Of a stretch of DNA of 64,000 nt, positions 18,278 to 27,762 are shown one piece after another. The DNA lies in assembly GCF_014692875.1 (NCBI RefSeq), contig NZ_CP061171.1:2604001-2668000 (forward strand), read 5' to 3'. The position numbers were made by a program, and so were the translations under genes. The notes beneath the pieces are model-generated. The model saw nothing but the letters and a program-made list of their open reading frames with translations, had not been told where the DNA came from and ran no database searches. Positions within the stretch are counted from its first letter, which is position 1, and the number at the start of each line of letters is the position of its first letter. Origin of the DNA: Pedobacter riviphilus. Its GTDB lineage: Bacteria; Bacteroidota; Bacteroidia; Sphingobacteriales; Sphingobacteriaceae.

Positions 18278-19870
18278 TTACCAGCCTGCATTTTGTTTTA
18301 ATGTTCCATTAGAAAGCCCGATCTGGGTGTATGGTATTTGCTGCAAACCTTTTGTAGCCATGATATTTGCAGCAGATATTTTTTTCTCTGTACTTACCCC
18401 ACCATTTAATACGGTTGAAGTTTCGGCAATTTCCTGGGCTGCTTTATCTATTCCCTGGCGCAATAAATCATAATAGCGTATTCCTTCGAAAGCAAATTCC
18501 AGCCTGCGTTCTTTAATGATGTTATCATGGCTTATTGCAAGCGGTGTAAATGCATCTTTATATGCACGCTGCCTAACAGCATCAAAATAGGTTTGGGCAT
18601 TTCCACTTCCCAACTCTGCTGCCATCAATAATACATCAGCATAACGGATAGATACATAATCCTGGAACTGACCAATCTGGAAGTTGGGATTACCATTTGC
18701 CTCTGGCAGGGGCTTGCCATCTAAACCGATCATTGGGCTGTATTTTTTTACATAGTAGCCAGTATATTCTCTTTGACCTTTTTGATTTGTGAAGGGGAGT
18801 TTTTCGTCGACAATAGAAATGATGGAACCTGCTCTTCTTGTATCAGTTGGCAGATATGCATTCCATAGTTTAGGGTTTACAGTTTCAGCACCCCATCCGT
18901 TTCCATACGGGTAAAGTGCCTGCTCACGGATACCTATCATTACCATCCAATGGTTGCCATCGGTATTGCCAGCATAATCACTTGTATACGTATATTTTAT
19001 TGCAAAAATGGTTTCCTTATTATCTTCACCTGCATAAGACGTTAGTGATGCAGCAGGCCATAAGTTGGCAAAATTCTCAATTAAACCATACCCGCCTTTT
19101 GTAATTACATCTTCAAGATATGCAAGGGCTTCTGATTTAGATACAACACCAACTAAATCTGCCTTTGCATAGTAACCTGTGTAAAACAGGAATACGCGAC
19201 CCATCAGGGCTTCTGCAGCATATCTGGTAACCCTACCATGATTGGCTACCGCCTGAGCCGGGTAAGCAACTTCCGGTAAATTTGCTGCAGCGAATTTAAG
19301 ATCGTTGGCAATTACCTTATAAACTTCATCTGGATTACTTTGTGGTATATTTTCGGTAGATGGAGCCGTTAACAATGGAATGTTTCCCCAAAGCCTAACC
19401 ATATCAAATAGCAGGTAAGCACGCAAAAAGCGAGTCTCAGATTCGTATGTTTTTCTTAACTGGGTATCGCTACCCCATTCTATCTGATCTAGTTTACTCA
19501 GTAGCATGTTGCAGCGAAACAACGCCCTATAATACAAAACCCAGTTTCGATTATATAAATTTTGATCTGATGGCGAACGCGACTTATCAAATTCATCAAT
19601 CATCTGGTAACCAAAACCATCAGAATTTCCGGTTGCACCGAAAGTATTGTCAGACATTACTTCAGCTGCGACGGGCAAAGCAATCCCCTCAGACCACACC
19701 ACCTGTAACCCGTCATAACAACCAACAAGTGCAGTAAATGCATCTTTTGGTGTTTTGTAAAAATTTTGATCTGTTACTGCTGTCACTTGCTTAGTATCCA
19801 GAAAACTTTTTTTGCAGGCGCCTAAAGATAAAAGGCTCAGTGCTACAGCATATATTTTTATAGTTTTCAT
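18278..19870 (-). CDS. SusD/RagB-family surface glycan-binding lipoprotein (PUL1)
   Basis: 530 residues with a lipoprotein signal MKTIKIYAVALSLLSLGAC (Cys19) followed by KKSFLDTKQ. The body has SusD features: TPR-like helices (FLRAYLLFDMVRLWGNIPLL), IKERRLEFAFEGIRYYDLLR near the end, and the terminal pattern PYTQIGLSNG..LKQNAGW. SusD proteins cap the SusC transporter and bind oligosaccharides at the cell surface. The gene follows the SusC gene by 18 bases. It is intact although the SusC frame is broken and the enzyme genes around it are decayed, which supports the idea that the SusC break is an assembly artefact. Confidence 0.93.
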   Translation of the reverse strand: MKTIKIYAVALSLLSLGACKKSFLDTKQVTAVTDQNFYKTPKDAFTALVGCYDGLQVVWSEGIALPVAAEVMSDNTFGATGNSDGFGYQMIDEFDKSRSPSDQNLYNRNWVLYYRALFRCNMLLSKLDQIEWGSDTQLRKTYESETRFLRAYLLFDMVRLWGNIPLLTAPSTENIPQSNPDEVYKVIANDLKFAAANLPEVAYPAQAVANHGRVTRYAAEALMGRVFLFYTGYYAKADLVGVVSKSEALAYLEDVITKGGYGLIENFANLWPAASLTSYAGEDNKETIFAIKYTYTSDYAGNTDGNHWMVMIGIREQALYPYGNGWGAETVNPKLWNAYLPTDTRRAGSIISIVDEKLPFTNQKGQREYTGYYVKKYSPMIGLDGKPLPEANGNPNFQIGQFQDYVSIRYADVLLMAAELGSGNAQTYFDAVRQRAYKDAFTPLAISHDNIIKERRLEFAFEGIRYYDLLRQGIDKAAQEIAETSTVLNGGVSTEKKISAANIMATKGLQQIPYTQIGLSNGTLKQNAGW

Positions 19871-19888
19871 ATTTTTATGATCTTGTAG

Positions 19889-22800
19889 TTAAAACTTAAG
19901 ATTGGCTCCTATCATGAACGTTCTTGGTCTTGGATAATAACCCAAATCGATACCAGACGCGAATCCCTGAGTACCATAACCTATCTCCGGGTCCATTCCA
20001 TCGTATTTTGTAAAGGTGTAAACGTTTAATGCAGCAGCATATAACCTTACCTGTTTCAGGTAGCTCTTTTTAAATACTTTGCCAAGATTATAACCTACAG
20101 TGATGTTGCTGATCCTTAAAAAATCACCTTTTTGAATATACAGATCAGAGAAATTACTCCAATTCCGGTTGTCTTCAGTTACGCGAGGAATGGTGTTCGA
20201 TGTGCCCTCTCCGTGCCATCTATCGAGTATTCGGGAGGTATAATTACCAAACTGACTAGACGGATTTCTGTAGGATTGAACAATATCATTTCCGGCCACG
20301 CCAGAAGCTACAACAGAAAAATCGAAGCCTTTGTAATCGCCCGAAAGTGTGATACCAAATGTATAATTCGGATTCGGATTACCAATCATGCCCCTATCCA
20401 GGTTATCTATCATACCATCTCCGTTAACATCCACGTACTTAACGTCTCCGGGAGCAGCGGTTGGTTGTATTACCTTACCACTGGCAGATCTGTAATTTTG
20501 AACCTCGGCTTCGTTCTGAAAAATACCCGCTGTTTTTAACCCCCAGAAATAGCCAATTGGGAAACCGGTTTGAGCACGATAGAACTCAAGTGCATTGTTG
20601 AACAGTTCATTCTCACCACCATGAATAATTCCATCGGAAGTAGGAATATTTTCAACTTTGTTCTTGTTATAAGCGCCATTAACACCAACAGAATAATTAA
20701 ATTCGCCCACCTTGTTTTTATAAGTAAGGGCCAGTTCTATACCTGTATTTCTCACGTTACCACCATTAATAAAAGGAGGATTGGCGCCAGCTGTGGCCAG
20801 AATCGGTACGGCTATTAACCAATCTTTAGTCGTTTTATTATACCAGTCAAAATTCAACGCAAATTTGCCTTGCAAAAAATTAGCATCAAATCCGATATTC
20901 GTCTGTTCGGAGGTTTCCCATTTCACTGCAGGATTACTAATTCTTTCTTGGTAGCCGCCAGGAGTAAGCACACCCTCAGTAGGACCAAAAATATAATTGG
21001 TATTATTTAGCTTAATTGGTGCCAGATATTGAAACGCATCTATATTTTGACTTCCAACCTGCCCCCAGCTGGCACGGACCTTAAGAAAGTCTAACCAATC
21101 CTTTTGTCCCTGCATAAAACTCTCGTTGGTTACTACCCAGCCTACAGAAACAGAAGGGAAATACCCCCAGCGGTTTGCCGGGCCAAAACGTGAAGAACCA
21201 TCTGCCCTAAAAGTGGTATTTAATAAAAATTTTTCTTTGTAATTATAATTTAACCTACCAAAATAAGATAACCTGCGATCAGGATCGTTAGGTCTGCCTC
21301 CAATAGTGATACCCGCTATGTTTTTACCTGTTGCATTACTTAGCCAGGCATAATCAAAACCATCTGCAATCAAATTTGTATTAGTTCCAAAAATACTGGA
21401 ACCATCTGCACGGTATGCAGAACTTCCTACCATAGCTTCAAAAGTATGGTCATTACCTAACTTAAATTTATAGCTCAACAAATTATCCCAGATTAGTGAT
21501 TTACCTTTATTCATCGACTGGCTGGCTTTGTTAACAAGGTTATAACTGTAAACCGAAAGGCTGTAAACAGGGGTATAAGAACGGCTTTCACTTGCACTAT
21601 AATCTATACCTAAACTGGTTCTGAATTTCAGATTTTTAATCGGTTCAATTACCATATAAATATCGCCAAGTATACGCTGAGTATTATTTTTGTTCTGGCT
21701 GTTATATACCATCAATGCATAAGGATTTGCCTCTCCATTATTCCATGTAGATTTGCTGTTATCGAAGAAGTTTCCATTCTCATCATACATCTTCAAAAAT
21801 GGGCTGGCACTAAATGCACCACGTAACGTATTATTATACTGATTACCAACCAGTATACCGTTATTGTTAATATCTGTATAGGTAAGGTGCTGACCAATTT
21901 TGATGATATCTTTATAAAAATTATGCTCTGAATTGATTTTAAAGCTGTAGCGTTCGTAATTAGACAAGCCTTTACCCCCTACAATACCCTCCTGCCCGGT
22001 ATAAGACAAACCCAATGAATAAACTGAAGTTTCAGATGCGCCCGATGCACCAAGTGCATAGTTTTGTGTGAGTGCATTGTCTACAAACATCTCGTCCATC
22101 CAGCTTGTACCTTTGCCAAAGGCTTTTATTTGATCATTGGTAAACAATGGTTGTTTGCCGCTGTTTACAGCAGCTTCGCTCATTAAAGCTGCGTATTGCG
22201 AAGCATCAAGCAACTCTATTTTTTTGCAACGTTTTGTACGCCTGCGTAAGCATCAAAAGTAATCTGCCCTTTCTGCCCGCGTTTACCTTGCCGTGTAGTA
22301 ACCAACACAACACCATTAGCCGCCTGTGAACCATAAATAGCCGCAGATGCAGCATCTTTTAGAACATCGATCGATTCGATATCTGATGAGTTTAAATAAG
22401 TGATATCACCTGTAAGCACGCCATCTACAACATATAGCGGCGATGCATTGCCAATGGTACCTAAACCCCTTATGGTTACCTTGATGTTTTCGCCGGGCTG
22501 ACCGGAAGTAGAGGTGATTTGTACACCGGGAGTTTGCCCCTGTAAGCCTTGCAGTGCGTTAGTAGTACTTTGCTTTTGCAGCGTTTCTCCTTTAACCTGA
22601 ACGGTGGCACCGGTTACCAGTTTCTTTTGCTGAACACCGTAGCCCACCACCACTACTTCATCGAGTTGCTGTTTATCTTCAGCTAAACTAATGTTAATCG
22701 TAGCACTTTGTCCAACCGGTACTTCTTTACTTACAAAACCAACAGAGCTAATCTGGAGTATATCTCCTGCCTGGGCACTAATGGTATACGTACCCTCGCT

Positions 22801-22989
22801 ACTCGTTCCGGTTCCACCGGTTTTTCCTTTAACTTTTACTACTGCACCCGGTATAGGGAGCCCATCCGCTGAAGTCACTTTTCCGCCGATCTGGCGCTGC
22901 TGCGCAAACAAAGATTCGCTGAAAACAAGCAGTGAAAGAAACATCAACAGAAAAATATGTTCTCCTTTAATTATAGAATTCTTTTTCAT
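19889..22989 (-). CDS. SusC/RagA TonB-linked outer-membrane transporter (PUL1), one-base frameshift
   Basis: 22989-22216 encodes 257 residues and 22213-19889 encodes 774. They join perfectly if the run of seven A (T7 at 22219-22225 on the plus strand) had eight, giving 1033 residues. Order: signal peptide ending SESLFAQQ, CarboxypepD_reg-like domain (RQIGGKVTSADGLPIPGAVV), TonB box region DEVVVVGYG, plug with TPGVQITSTSGQPGENIKV and LYVVDGVL, then the 22-stranded barrel ending MIGANLKF. SusC imports oligosaccharides with energy from TonB/ExbBD. The SusD partner follows. The nominal TTG start at 22213 is an artefact of the frameshift. Confidence 0.9.
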
Positions 22990-23042
22990 GCTGTTCTTAA
23001 AAATTTAATAAATAATTGATTCATTTTATATTGGTTTTCTAG

Positions 23043-23632
23043 TTAGCGCTTGATTGTAGTTGCATTACCGTTGTAGGTAAGACTGTAGTTTGCCTTTTGC
23101 TTAAATGCTAATACCTTGGCTGATTTAGGGGTAATCACTACGACCTTAAATGTGCTACTTCCTGCTGGTGCTGTCCCAAACCGTAAGGTGTTTCATTCTT
23201 CTGCGCATCGAATGGCTGAAAAACCCGATAGGACGGCTCTCCGTTAAATACTTTATGGATAAGTGAAAGTCTCTCGGTTTTTGTTTGGGCCAGTAATACT
23301 TTACCCTTGGTAACAGAATAAGTAATTAAACCAGCTTTTGTGGATACTTCCACTGTTAACAATGAAGCACTTAAGGCCACCTCGGGTGTGTTGGTTGTTG
23401 TAAATTTAACAGCTGCATCTGATAGCTTTACAGCCATTAAACTTCTGTCGTCAGGAATGATCTGATCAGATACCTGTTGAGGTTTTGTTTTCTTAATTCT
23501 GGAGGCAGAATTTTGAATCGGGATTTCTACTCCTGAAGTTGTTTGCACATCATCTTTTACCTGTCCGTTTACATTTATCTGAAGTAGAACACTACCTATA
23601 AATATTACGGTGCCCACCCTAATTTTTTGCAT
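23043..23632 (-). pseudogene. GH31 (alpha-xylosidase-like) gene with large internal deletion
   Basis: The start is placed at 23632, just before a signal peptide (MQKIRVGTVIFIGSVLLQIN). About 160 residues of the N-terminal beta domain follow, up to the family hallmark YGLGQHQQ. Then the sequence jumps: in the next frame it reads GSSTFKVVVITPKSAKVLAF and ends TTIKR, which looks like the C-terminal beta domain of the same enzyme. The catalytic barrel, expected to be several hundred residues, is gone and the frame is lost at the joint near 23160. It sits 54 bases upstream of SusC. GH31 with GH2, GH43 and SusC/D would fit a xyloglucan-like substrate, but this is inference. Confidence 0.7.
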
Positions 23633-23732
23633 AGAAATAGATACAGTTTTATACCTGGTTAAATTATTTCTAAAGGTATCTGTACAAAAAAAAGCGAGGG
23701 TGCTCAAATGTTAACAATCACCTATACATATG

Positions 23733-24400
23733 TTAACAGATTAGACTAATAAATGTCAAATGGGCTACATCAAGTTTAATAATGCGTATTCTGGGGTCTA
23801 CGGTATAGATGGAATCTGACAAATATTTTTCAATATGAAAAGACAACTGTCTGATGAACTTATCATCAACAGATTCAATTTCTGTTTCCAGTGGTTTAAA
23901 CGTTACCTGCTTTTGGTAGTTTTTTTTTGAAAGTGCCTGCTGCTGCAGTAAGTTCTTTATTTTCGATAAAAGAATCTCAAAGTTAAAAGGTTTGGCATGT
24001 AATCATTGGCACCGGTTTCAAGGCCCATCAATTGTTCATTTTCACTAGTTAATGCAGTAAGTAATATCACAGGTAAATGAGCCGTACGCTTATCCGCTTT
24101 AATTTTCCGGCAAAGATCAATACCGTTCATTTCGGGCATATTCACATCACTAACAATCAAATCAGGGTGTATAGAAAGTGTTTTTTGCCAGCCTTCTTTA
24201 CCATTTACTTTCACTTTACCACCCTGTGGTGTAAATTTAAAAGCATTCGAAAGGAGATTAAACAGTATCCTTTCAATTTTATCATGGTCAAAAAAGGTAA
24301 CCAGGCTCTTTCTATCGGTTTGAAAACTAAAACTGATTTTCTCTCTGTCGGCTATATCGCTAAAGGAAAGTGACAGCTCCTGAATGAAAGAAATGATATC
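23733..24400 (-). pseudogene. Hybrid two-component (HTCS) regulator fragments
   Basis: In transcription order there is a piece of the histidine kinase ATPase domain (DHDKIERILFNLLSNAFKF, then TPQGGKV) joined directly to the middle of a receiver domain (DLIVSDVNMPEMNG with the phospho-acceptor Asp, HLPVILLTALTSENEQLMG, TGANDYMPK). The G boxes of the kinase and the start of the receiver are missing. One base is lost at 23991-23993; in the restored frame the linker to the AraC domain follows (KFIRQLSFHIEKYLSDS) and then ends abruptly without the helix-turn-helix. The sensor half is also absent. It would have been the activator of PUL1. Confidence 0.75.
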
Positions 24401-24640
24401 TCCTGTTTTAGGGTAGGTTTTTGCGCTGTATTTTTCCTCAATGCTCCAATCGAATGACAGAGCTATAATGCATCACCCGGTATCATTAAATCCTCTACTT
24501 TTGGCTGAGGCTCTATAGCCAATTAAAAAAATTTCCAATTATAATCAATAACTGTTTCCTTTCGTTGTGATACTTATTTTGAGCAAATACGACGCTACAA
24601 CTCGACATAAGTAAAATACCACCATTAAACTTCCCGATGG
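24400..24640 (-). pseudogene. GH2 (beta-galactosidase-like) N-terminal fragment
   Basis: Leftward from about 24640 the reading gives a signal-like segment (ILLMSSCSVVFAQNKYHNERK), one lost base within an A run near 24556, then VIDYNWKFFLIGYRASAKS and GFNDTG, an in-frame TGA where Trp is expected, and ALSFDWSIEEKYSAKTYP. The order of W-K-F, F-N-D and D-W-S-I-E is that of the sugar-binding start of secreted GH2 enzymes. It fuses near 24400 with the kinase fragment. Only about 80 residues survive of an enzyme that would be about 800 or more. Confidence 0.6.
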
Positions 24641-24774
24641 TGATATTGAACTTACACGAATGGTGTTTTGACCCGTAAAAATTATATATAAATGTGATAC
24701 TAATTTCTTTTGACGGCTTAAAAGCTAATCTGGATAAATTAGGCTCCCTGATATTATCGGCAAATAAACTATAA
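24641..24774. other. Short non-coding stretch after GH43
   Basis: AT-rich, no gene and no hairpin with a T-tract that would terminate the GH43 transcript. Confidence 0.4.
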
Positions 24775-26286
24775 TTATTTTATGGCTTTATAGTTAAAGT
24801 TCTTAAACGTTACCTTCCCCTCTCCTATGGCACAAAGTCCTATCCGTAAGCTCAAAAATCCACTAAATACATTATGGTGCATGGCCGAAACCTCAAAAGA
24901 GTTTTCAATTTTATTCCAGTTCACACCATCCTTGCTATAATACATATCCACCGTGTTATTTATATTTTTCAGACGAAGGAATACATGATTTTTGACTATA
25001 TCTTTTTCTGCGGCAAACTGCCAGCCACGCAAATTAGCGAGTACATCATCTTTGTTAGCCAACATGCCTGAAGACGCACCGCTATTGTAAAAAAGAACCA
25101 GACCTCCGGTTGCTTTTCCTTCGATTAACATTTCTACATCTACGGTATAAGAGTGGTCTTCAGGAATACACAACAACGGAGAACTATTGCCTACGCCATT
25201 TCCCTTTGCTTTAATGGTTAAGCTGTTATTGGCTAATTTAAACCGATTGGTATCCAGTTCCTCGAAAAATGACCATTGTGGCTTCAATTTATTTCCTGCG
25301 AAGTTATCGTTCAGCGTAAAGTTAGATGTAGAGGTGGCCAAATTTGGTTTTTTAATCGGTCCGCTATCATTTACGTCCTTCTTTACCTTGTACCAACCAT
25401 CTTTTGTCCATTCTATTGGCAGTAATAAAGTTTGGCGGCCTTTGTTGTAAAAGTCTTTTTCATAAGCGTGGAATATCATCCACCAGTTGCCCTTTACATC
25501 GTCAATGATGGTACCATGCCCTTTTGAAGCCCATTTCTCAGTATTGTCTTTTGTTCTGATAATCGGATTATATGGCGAATTTTCCCATGGTCCCAGCAAT
25601 GATTTTGAACGTGCAGAAACAACCATATGCCCAGTTACTGGACCTGCTGTTCCCCCTTCGGCCGCAGTAATATAATAGTATTCTCCTCTTTTAATTAATT
25701 TTGGGCCTTCCAGACAAAAACACTCAATTGACCAGTTTCTTGGGATAGGCCAGCCTTTGTAAGAAGGCTTTTGCTCACCTATTATTGATAGTCCGTCATC
25801 AGACAAGGGTACAAATCCGCCATTACTAAAGAATAAATATCTTTTGCCTTGCTCATCTGTGATATGTCCAGGATCGATGTTGCTAATTTTCAGATCGACC
25901 GGATCACTCCATTTGCCATTGATTGAATCTGCCCAAACCACATAGTTGGTGCCATTAGCGGGGAAATAGATGTAAAACTTGTTTTTATATTTCACCAGAT
26001 CGGGAGCCCATACATTGCCTATATGCTTGTGCAAAGCATGGGTTACAGGCTTCCAGTTGATCAGGTCTTTTGAATGCCAGATTAACAAACCCGGATAATA
26101 TTCAAAAGACGAATGAACCATGTAATAATTATCGCCATCGCGCAGTATACTCGGATCAGGATAATCCCCAGAAAAAATTGGATTCGTGTAGAAACCCGGG
26201 GTATTCGGTTTCTGGGCTGACTGAGATTGTGCTATTGCACAAATACTAAATTGCAGGAAAAAAATTGTGATTATAAATTTATTCAT
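24775..26286 (-). CDS. Glycoside hydrolase family 43 enzyme, exported (PUL1)
   Basis: 503 residues, signal peptide MNKFIITIFFLQFSICAIAQ. The five-bladed propeller (about 33-310) shows the three acidic residues expected of GH43: base D44 in DYPDPSILRDG, pKa modulator D138 in SNIDPGHI and acid E193 in CFCLEGPKL. A C-terminal jelly-roll (about 320-500, with TGGLVLFYNSG and FLRLKNINNTVDMYY) resembles the accessory domain of beta-xylosidase/arabinofuranosidase members. Specificity is not decided by sequence; beta-xyloside or alpha-arabinoside cleavage is most likely. It is the only intact enzyme of PUL1 and lies upstream of the fragment array. Confidence 0.9.
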   Translation of the reverse strand: MNKFIITIFFLQFSICAIAQSQSAQKPNTPGFYTNPIFSGDYPDPSILRDGDNYYMVHSSFEYYPGLLIWHSKDLINWKPVTHALHKHIGNVWAPDLVKYKNKFYIYFPANGTNYVVWADSINGKWSDPVDLKISNIDPGHITDEQGKRYLFFSNGGFVPLSDDGLSIIGEQKPSYKGWPIPRNWSIECFCLEGPKLIKRGEYYYITAAEGGTAGPVTGHMVVSARSKSLLGPWENSPYNPIIRTKDNTEKWASKGHGTIIDDVKGNWWMIFHAYEKDFYNKGRQTLLLPIEWTKDGWYKVKKDVNDSGPIKKPNLATSTSNFTLNDNFAGNKLKPQWSFFEELDTNRFKLANNSLTIKAKGNGVGNSSPLLCIPEDHSYTVDVEMLIEGKATGGLVLFYNSGASSGMLANKDDVLANLRGWQFAAEKDIVKNHVFLRLKNINNTVDMYYSKDGVNWNKIENSFEVSAMHHNVFSGFLSLRIGLCAIGEGKVTFKNFNYKAIK

Positions 26287-26340
26287 ATTATTATGGGGTA
26301 AAAAGTATTGCTAACCTATAATTATAGGCCTGATTATTTA

Positions 26341-26489
26341 TTATTTCTGTGTAATTCCATTCCAATTGTTTATTCTGAAGAGGTATGGCGGTAAGCCTGC
26401 TGAATTCATCAGGTTATATTCAGTGCTATTCATATCTGTCTGATCAGGTGCTTTTTTTGAGGGGGGAGTAATATAAAGGGAACAAATTA
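26341..26489 (-). pseudogene. C-terminal fragment resembling sialate O-acetylesterase
   Basis: The last 40 or so residues before the stop at 26341 read MNSTEYNLMNSAGLPPYLF, RINNWNGITQK. Secreted sialate O-acetylesterase (SASA) proteins of Bacteroidota end in a similar 'NL.N..GLPA.PFRTD.W' pattern. Nothing of the catalytic SGNH domain is left. Resemblance is short, so the call is tentative. Confidence 0.4.
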
Positions 26490-26718
26490 CTAGTCTGTGA
26501 GCGTAAGCCGTCTGGCTTTGCCATCGTCTGCAATAACAATTATTACCGCAGAACAAAGACCAGCACTGTTAGGTACCGTAGTAAACTTCGATTCTGTAGT
26601 CCCCTCATTTCCGGTCATCTGGTTTAACTGTGATCAGAAGTCTGCAGGTTTTTTAAGACTCCATTTAGCATTACTCGTCACTGTTATAATGGAGATTCCC
26701 CCTTCTGGTTGAAAACCA
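26490..26718 (-). pseudogene. BACON-domain fragment
   Basis: Translation leftward gives ISIITVTSNAKWSLKKPADF, then an in-frame TGA where Trp is usual, then LNQMTGNEGTTESKFTTV, NSAGLCSAVIIVIADDGKA and a stop at 26490-26492. This is the strand and motif order of a BACON domain (Bacteroidetes-associated carbohydrate-binding often N-terminal). Such domains sit at the start of surface glycan-binding proteins and enzymes. No complete gene remains around it. Confidence 0.55.
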
Positions 26719-27437
26719 CTTCAGATAAGCAAACCTTAAGTTGTGGTGTATCTCTTTCCTCTTTTTAAAAAATGAAGTAGATAATATAAGAAACGCATTT
26801 AGGATGACGGGGAATCGGCTCTCATTTTGAGTCATTTTTAAATGAGTCATTAGTGTATGTTTTAGTTAATTTGAAATGATGGAAGATTTGCTGAACATTA
26901 TTGATTGATAGGCTTGCCAATTGCACACCTATTGATGGATTACTTTATTTTCACAAGCCTGTATAATCTATAGTAGCTTCAATAAGCCTCTGATTTGGAC
27001 GGACATGCCACCATCTGGTTGACCCTAGATTCATTGCGTTACTACTTTATGAACTTGCCCATGTAATGCATGATCTATAGTTGCTGGTTCTGATTTAACA
27101 ATATCTGCCATTAATAAAGAAAACTACCATAAATATGAGAGCAGGCAATTTCCTGATAAAAGTTGTTCGGTTCATCTGAGTTTATATATGGTTTCTTAAA
27201 CAAGTAAGAGTAGTCTAAAATGATTAGCTGTTATATCTAGTGAACATTTATCTTACTAAAATAACAAGTCAATAGCCTAAGGTTACTGGATTTAATGTCA
27301 AAAATAGTTTTAGCTCAGACCTGGGGATGCTTCAAATGATAAAAACAAGGGGAATTTTGTTAACTGCGAGGTTTTAATTAGAAAATCGCAAGATTTAAAG
27401 CGACGGATAAAGGCACAAAACACTAATAATAAACACA
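26719..27437. other. Long gene-free stretch
   Basis: About 720 AT-rich bases with stops in all frames. I see no gene, RNA or repeat. Position between fragments of carbohydrate genes suggests fully decayed coding DNA. Confidence 0.5.
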
Positions 27438-27578
27438 TTAAAACAACACAAACTTTAGCGCAGCTACGGCCATATGTTTTCCAGACAAACTGCCGTCTGA
27501 ATTTACCGGATCTTCAGCAACGCTTGGCTTACTACACCCACAAAAGATGGTTAAAGCGCAAAGCATGAGTTTATTCAT
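27438..27578 (-). pseudogene. Lipoprotein signal with short remnant tail
   Basis: 46 codons from a clear ATG: MNKLMLCALTIFCGCSKP is a typical lipoprotein signal with a CGC-type lipobox, followed by Ser/Asp-rich linker residues (SVAEDPVNSDGS) and an unrelated end. It looks like the first codons of an exported enzyme or binding protein whose body has been deleted. It could also be a tiny functional lipoprotein. Confidence 0.4.
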
Positions 27579-27713
27579 TTTTGTTTTTATCGGCATAGGA
27601 TATGTATAAATGGGTTAAGCTAATTTGGTAATAACAATATATTTTCAAAGATTAACTGCTTGTATTTAAAGCAACTCCAATGAGGCATTTATTTCTGAAG
27701 TCTCTAGGTGTTT

Positions 27714-27750
27714 TAACACAAAAAGGTTGCTTTAGCAACCTTTTGTGTTA
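27714..27750 (-). terminator. Strong hairpin terminator after the giant secreted protein
   Basis: TAACACAAAAAGGTTGC and GCAACCTTTTGTGTTA form a stem of about 16 bp with a single bulge around a 4-base loop. It begins 13 bases past the stop at 27763. The T-rich half of the stem serves as the U-tract. Confidence 0.8.
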
Positions 27751-27762
27751 TGGAATTCTTAT

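Noticed and set aside
20132..20539. 135-codon plus-strand frame
   Set aside because: Antisense to the SusC barrel, no domain, composition of a shadow frame.
24470..26560. TGA read as Trp (recoded genetic code), suggested by TGA at Trp positions in the GH2 and BACON scraps
   Set aside because: Intact genes in the window use TGA as a normal stop, for example the ATGA overlaps at 55175; the cases are limited to decayed genes.
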